A stretch of 64,000 nt of DNA from Diploptera punctata (lineage: Eukaryota; Arthropoda; Insecta; Blattodea; Blaberidae): positions 1,128,001 through 1,192,000 of the forward strand of contig JASPKZ010007288.1 of NCBI GenBank assembly GCA_030220185.1, given 5' to 3'. Below are positions 59,917 through 64,000 of this stretch, piece by piece (the stretch's first letter is position 1; each line of letters starts with the position of its first letter). The position numbers and the translations under genes were made by a program. Below the pieces are notes generated by a model that saw only the letters and a program-made list of their open reading frames with translations, made no database searches and had not been told where the DNA came from.

Positions 59917-60270
59917 GCCCACCGCTGTGGTCTCGAGGTAGCGTGCTGCCTTGTCACGCAGGGGGCCCGGGTTCGATCCCCGGTCGGGGTAGTTTTTCTG
60001 GGTTAAGTTTTTATCGGGGATTTTCCTCACCTGTAAGACAAGTGTCAGGAAAACATTAAGGCCCAAACGGTCCCCGATATCATATGGCCATCATCATTAT
60101 CATCATCCGTATCATTATCATCATCATCATCATCATCCTGCACCGGTGAGGAAAGCAACGGGAAGCTACCACACCTACAATTCCCTAGTAAGTCTGAAAG
60201 CATTTCATGAAAATGCTATGATTGCAGTGGAGGACCTGCCTTCGGGCAGAATTACTATGGATGGATATTA
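59917..60270 (+). mobile_element. SINE-A copy 6, best preserved
   Basis: Complete head with a perfect B box (GGGTTCGATCCCCGG at about 59970), body, (CAT)n run at 60090-60140 and the full 3' end. Near-identical flanks 'ATATTTAGTAG' (before) and 'ATATTAAGTAG' (after) suggest an 11-base target duplication with one change. It is probably the youngest copy. Confidence 0.94.
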
Positions 60271-60985
60271 AGTAGACACCGAAATAGACCAAATGAAACA
60301 TTTATAATGCACACATACACACACACACATATATTACAAACGGAAAGAGTAGAGGCTACATTATAAATAAGATACAAAGTCACGGTAAACATGGGCCCGC
60401 AAAAGAAAAGTTTACGAGTAACTGTAAAATATATCGTTATGATGCGCCATTCACTATATTGTTTTTACAGAGAATATAATTACCTCTTGCACAAAGTATT
60501 ACAAAGTTGAACGTTTTTATACATATATATGGACAACGGTTGATTTGTATTGAATAAGTTTCTGTTTTACTTATAGTAACAACGAATGATAATATTATAC
60601 ACAGTACATTATACTCAATCTCGTTAATGGAGGTGTTAAAAATGTCGTTCTTGGTTCAGAATTAAGAGCGTACTCGTCTCCGCATTGAGTTTCGAATTCT
60701 TTCGAACCGTTGTGCAATCTGTTCTAATTTTTGTTAAGCACATACATTTCTCTGCTTCGTTCTTCATCCTTGTCAACAGCAGTGCGTTACACGAAGCTTT
60801 TAACCCACAAACGGAGAATCCATTTTAATCTGAATCCTTTATACAGCGTTGCAGCGGTTCTCATTTTATTCGCTATTGTGCTTACTTCGGTGCCAAATGT
60901 GTTCCGTTACTACCGACAAATGAATACAGTTAGAAGCTACAAAGTACAAATAACTCAACTAATTTAGATTATTATTAAAAAATAG
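60271..60985. other. Non-coding stretch with short (CA)n
   Basis: A short (CA)n lies at 60308-60330. The plus frame of 78 codons at 60731-60967 shows a hydrophobic run but no family resemblance; treated as chance. Confidence 0.35.
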
Positions 60986-60989
60986 GCCT

Positions 60990-61285
60990 ACATATAGATT
61001 CTTATTACTCACCATTTATTTAAGATACCGTCCAAAATGATCCCCGTCCGCTGTAAGACTTGCCTCACCCGAATTTCCTTAAGTTTCTCTACTGTTAAAA
61101 CGTGCCTTTTACGATTCTTCGGTATGTCACAAACTCAACCTGTTATACGCCACTTTTTCATCAACTTCGAACGGAATGATTTTGTAGGAATATTACAGTC
61201 AAGATATTTTTGAAAAAATCTCCGAACGCGCCTTCCATGGTTATTTGTCAATAAGTAACATTCCACCAAATAAATTCGGCGTTTT
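60990..61285 (-). pseudogene. Helix-turn-helix (DUF4817-like) transposon relic
   Basis: One minus frame reads 'KRRIYLVECYLLTNNHGRRV', then 'RRFFQKYLDCNIPTKSFRSK', 'LMKKWRITG', a stop, and 'VCDIPKNRKRHVLTVEKLKE'. The order (variable helix, RRF....P..S...L..KW..TGS......R.R.VLT.EK..EI) matches the DNA-binding domain labelled DUF4817 that occurs N-terminal in some insect mariner-like transposases. The catalytic domain is absent. Confidence 0.5.
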
Positions 61286-61376
61286 ACCATATACTAAACT
61301 TTCGATTTCTTTATTATGTAACACACGGCAACCAACGACTTGAATCCCACTACAACACTATGAAGCAACGAACCGC

Positions 61377-61450
61377 TGCACAGTGGGGTATTTGGCCGAT
61401 TTAGGCGTCCTAAAGTCGATTTTTTGAAATTTATTCTAGACAGGAAAAAA
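61377..61450. other. Possible DNA-transposon end
   Basis: 'CACAGTGGGGTATTTGGCC' resembles a terminal inverted repeat of a DNA transposon. No partner end was found. Confidence 0.25.
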
Positions 61451-62476
61451 ATAGCACATATCATAGCTGAATAATTAGTCGATAATACGGTACCCAATTT
61501 TCATCAGTCACTGATACCTTGAGTCTGTACGATCAATCGAAAATTGGCGGAATCTCATACTGCAAATACTTTTTTTCTCGGCGCTCTTTGTACAAGCTTA
61601 TGTTCAACATAGATTATTGCTAATTAGGGATTATATTTTGAAGTGAATAGTTATGGATTGTGATAAACCAGTTAGTATTAATATATTTTAATTGTTTTTA
61701 TCCTCTTGATATCTATTTTGATTCAGATAAAGCTTCTTCAAGTAGGGTATGTTTTTCGTTATTTTCTGAAGCCAATTTTAACAAACTTCAATATTTTAGC
61801 TATATCTCCGGGTACATCCGGGCATTTTCCTTTAGTGTCATAGAAAGATTGAAGTATTAGCGTAGCGATTTCTTGAAAATTGGCCGCGGATTCGTGCGGT
61901 GGTCCATGATATATAGGTTTATTAAAACATTAGTAAAAATTATATTTTTTTACTAAGTGATTATTTCTATTTTAAATTTCTCGATTTTTGTATTAGAGCC
62001 ATCGGACGTCAATATATTGACTCGACGAAAGCTGTTTAACATTATGCAACAGCAATATTTGCCGAATATTAATGAAAAATTATACTTATTGGAAAAATGA
62101 CCTTTTTACAGTGTAATATAGTTACTCAGACGAACAAATAAATGAAATAAAACACAAATTTCCACATTTTAAGTCCGAATTGAAAAGAAAATGGAGAGCA
62201 GGACATGAAAAGGAGGACATATTTCTTAAGAAATAAAAAAATAAATAATAGTTTTAAAAAACTAAAACAGCACGCTTTATTAGAAAACCGAACTCAAAAA
62301 TGAAAAATAATTTTAATTTCCAACACGCTTGGGATAAATTTAAAGTGGTCAACAAAAAAATCTTCTCCAACACATATAGAATAAAACTAGAATTATCAAC
62401 AAAAAGAAAATAATTTTACCATCAAAAGCGTGGGGTGCTCTATATCAATTAATATATTTGATAATAAACATATATT
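61451..62476. other. Non-coding stretch
   Basis: No supported feature. Confidence 0.4.
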
Positions 62477-62640
62477 GGTAAAAGTAGTAGTAGTAGGACT
62501 TTATTAGACAAAAAGTAAGATATTTACAATATTATTTACAAATACGGGTCGCACGGGCAGTAAGCCGTACGTGCTGTTGACAGTCCGTTACAATAATGTA
62601 ATAATTGGTACTAGTGTAAAGAAAAATAAACAAAAACAGC

Positions 62641-62945
62641 AATAACATTACAATTACATAAAGAAAACACAATAATATTACAATTAAGTAATAACACAAT
62701 AGCAATAACATTACAATTACATAAAGAAAACACAATAATAATATTACAATTAAATAATAACACAATAGCATTATACACTAAAAACATTAACCTTACAATT
62801 ACATAAAGAAAACACAATAATATTACAATTAGATAATAACACAATAGCATTATACACTAAAAAAACATTAACATTACAATTACATAAAGAAAACACATTA
62901 ATATTACAATCAACTAATAACACAACAGCATTATACACAAATTAG
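62641..62945. repeat. Minisatellite in LINE 3' region
   Basis: Four direct units of about 63-88 bases, each with 'ATTACAATTACATAAAGAAA', 'ACACAATAATATTACAATTA' and 'ATAACACAATAGC'. The units differ mainly by the presence of 'ATTATACACTAAAAA'. Confidence 0.92.
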
Positions 62946-62996
62946 TTTATATATAATTGTTAATAATTAATGGTATTGCATTTTGATAACATATAT

Positions 62997-64000
62997 TTAT
63001 TCATGAATGAGTGTTGTCCTTATTTTTCGCGTTTTGTCCAGAAATTTACCGAGGTTTATCCAATTTTCTGGATTTACCAATAACTCGTAGCATGCCAATC
63101 TTTCCCGATTTGAATTTAGAAATCTTTCCGGTAATAACTGACGTCTCCAATATTCTAAATCATTACATTTTCCTAATATATGTATCTCATCTTCAAATTT
63201 CCCGCACATTGGACATATTCGCATATCGTGATCGTCGCTAATTTTTAGAAATTTCCATGCCCCTAGCCTAAACCAAGCAAGCCCTGATCTCTCCTTAAAT
63301 CCTAGGTTGAGTATATACGATTCTTTTCCCCAGACGTGTTTTAGGTCTCTTTGTAAACACAGTGAGCGTTTTCCTGTACATTCGGCGAAGGTATCTTGTT
63401 GATTTACATCTAAGTACCTCCTCCTTATTTTTCTCCACACGTTCTTGCGATTTTCAGTCCCTTTTTCCCATATCCAGCCCATCCCAATCTTTTGGAGTTC
63501 TCTCCTGACCTCGTCTGCCCAAAATTTAACATCTATGTTTTTAATTTGGTGGTCGTAGCAAATTGCTCTAAGCATTGTTTGTTCACCTTGGATTACTCGC
63601 AACCAGTATTTGAGTACACGAATTTTACAGTTAATGTCGTCCTGGAATGACCCGAATTCATATAAAATTCCACAGTTAGAAACGGCCTTACTAAGTCCTG
63701 TAATATACCTTAGAAAATGCGTATATACCTTATTTAGTATTTCCGTTCTTTGGAAACCCCAAATCTCACTACTGTAGTGCATGACTGGCCTGACCATAGC
63801 TCCATACATTTTTTCTAATGTGCTGACTGGAATATCAGGCACTCGACCCAGAATACCGAGTACACTGTTAAGTTGTCCCCTCCCTTTAAATAATGCTATA
63901 TCAATGTGTTTTTTCCACTTTCCGTTCATTTTCAACGTCGTACCAAGATATTCGAAATGTTTCACGTTTTGAAGAACTTGATCTCTGTATTTCCATTCCT
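62997..64000 (-). CDS. LINE ORF2 C-terminus with zinc knuckle, open, 5' partial
   Basis: The frame is open from the window edge to the stop at 62997-62999, at least 333 codons. The edge codons read on from 'EWKYRDQVLQNV' into the thumb motif 'VKHFEYLGTTLKMNGKWKKH', then 'GAMVRPVMHYSSEIWGFQ' (the region after the RT thumb that follows YG.E.W in LINEs). A long basic domain has 'DVKFWADEVRREL' and a C-terminal knuckle 'CPMCGKFEDEIHILGKC'. The RT catalytic residues would lie beyond the right edge. No breaks are visible, so this is the best-preserved coding sequence here. The clade is not assigned. Confidence 0.88.
   Translation of the reverse strand, partial: EWKYRDQVLQNVKHFEYLGTTLKMNGKWKKHIDIALFKGRGQLNSVLGILGRVPDIPVSTLEKMYGAMVRPVMHYSSEIWGFQRTEILNKVYTHFLRYITGLSKAVSNCGILYEFGSFQDDINCKIRVLKYWLRVIQGEQTMLRAICYDHQIKNIDVKFWADEVRRELQKIGMGWIWEKGTENRKNVWRKIRRRYLDVNQQDTFAECTGKRSLCLQRDLKHVWGKESYILNLGFKERSGLAWFRLGAWKFLKISDDHDMRICPMCGKFEDEIHILGKCNDLEYWRRQLLPERFLNSNRERLACYELLVNPENWINLGKFLDKTRKIRTTLIHE

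Larger units (their letters stand above)
62477..64000 (-). mobile_element. Non-LTR retrotransposon, 3' half, extends past right edge
   Basis: Contains the open C-terminal coding part (62997 to edge), about 500 bases of 3' untranslated sequence with a minisatellite, and a terminal (TAC)n-like tail that reads 'GTAGTAGTAGTAGG' on the plus strand at about 62485-62499. Its 5' end lies outside the window. Confidence 0.85.

Noticed and set aside
59950..59995. Possible functional tRNA gene
   Set aside because: The perfect B box belongs to the head of SINE-A copy 6; no acceptor-stem closure was evident, and the sequence continues into the SINE body.
62641..62945. CRISPR-like array
   Set aside because: The units are near-identical throughout, with no distinct spacers, in a eukaryotic LINE 3' region; it is a minisatellite.

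Overview
This window looks like a gene-poor, repeat-dense stretch of an animal nuclear genome, most likely a large-genome insect. A cockroach- or termite-like (Blattodea) source would fit, but that is an inference. The reasons are high AT content, long (AAT)n, (TA)n, (CA)n and (GA)n microsatellites, several tRNA-headed SINE families, many decayed non-LTR retrotransposons (LINEs) and IS630/Tc1/mariner transposons. I found no convincing host gene, no canonical tRNA or rRNA gene, and nothing bacterial such as operons or CRISPR. Most open frames are short and are microsatellite translations, antisense shadows or transposable-element pieces.

Layout. 1-85 is the 3' tip of a LINE. 1.4-3.2 kb is a reversed LINE of the same family (called LINE-1fam here: RTE-like by its endonuclease, with a C-terminal 'GRPRMRW' motif). 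3.7-5.8 kb holds an unidentified GC-rich block, a second kind of LINE (LINE-2fam) and a tandem array with 'CCCGTGCTG'-type units. 6.6-7.6 kb is another LINE tail between AAT repeats. 7.6-11.6 kb is quiet apart from a 63-bp perfect duplication and a LINE tail. 11.6-14.4 kb has LINE fragments, a CR1/L2-like 3' end and an inverted pair of SINE-A copies. 15.2-18.2 kb is featureless. 18.2-22.5 kb has a hAT-like terminus, SINE-C, several LINE pieces and SINE-B with a perfect 12-bp target duplication. 23-26.2 kb has SINE-A copies, a 300-bp tandem dimer carrying a tRNA-like segment, and a SINE-D candidate. 26.5-28.2 kb is a complete but dead mariner-like element with 126-bp inverted repeats. 28.6-29.2 kb is an open DDE-transposase fragment. 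32.06-33.57 kb is an almost complete Tc1-type element (DD34E, 150-bp inverted repeats, TA duplication).

34.4-45.3 kb is a LINE block: a reversed LINE-2fam fragment, a near full-length LINE-1fam copy (35.05-38.19 kb) and a second LINE-1fam copy split by a 3.45-kb insertion. That insertion has short inverted repeats, an apparent TGTACA target duplication, and its own nested LINE. 49.3-51.6 kb is a jockey-clade LINE. 52.5-53.5 kb is a decayed LINE. 54.63-55.14 kb is a solo LTR with an ATAT target duplication. 56.5-56.9 kb (minus) is an unrecognised frame of about 138 codons broken by one stop. 57.9-60.3 kb is a SINE cluster (C, B+A, A). 61.0-61.3 kb is a helix-turn-helix transposase-like relic. 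62.5 kb to the right edge is the 3' half of an open minus-strand LINE with a minisatellite in its 3' region.

These elements do not form a pathway. They record insertion upon insertion, and the nesting gives relative ages. No clear new biological system is evident; the best candidates for something undescribed are the TIR element at 40210-43656, the unassigned minus-strand frame at 56476-56892, and the tandem tRNA-like family near 23.4-24.0 kb.
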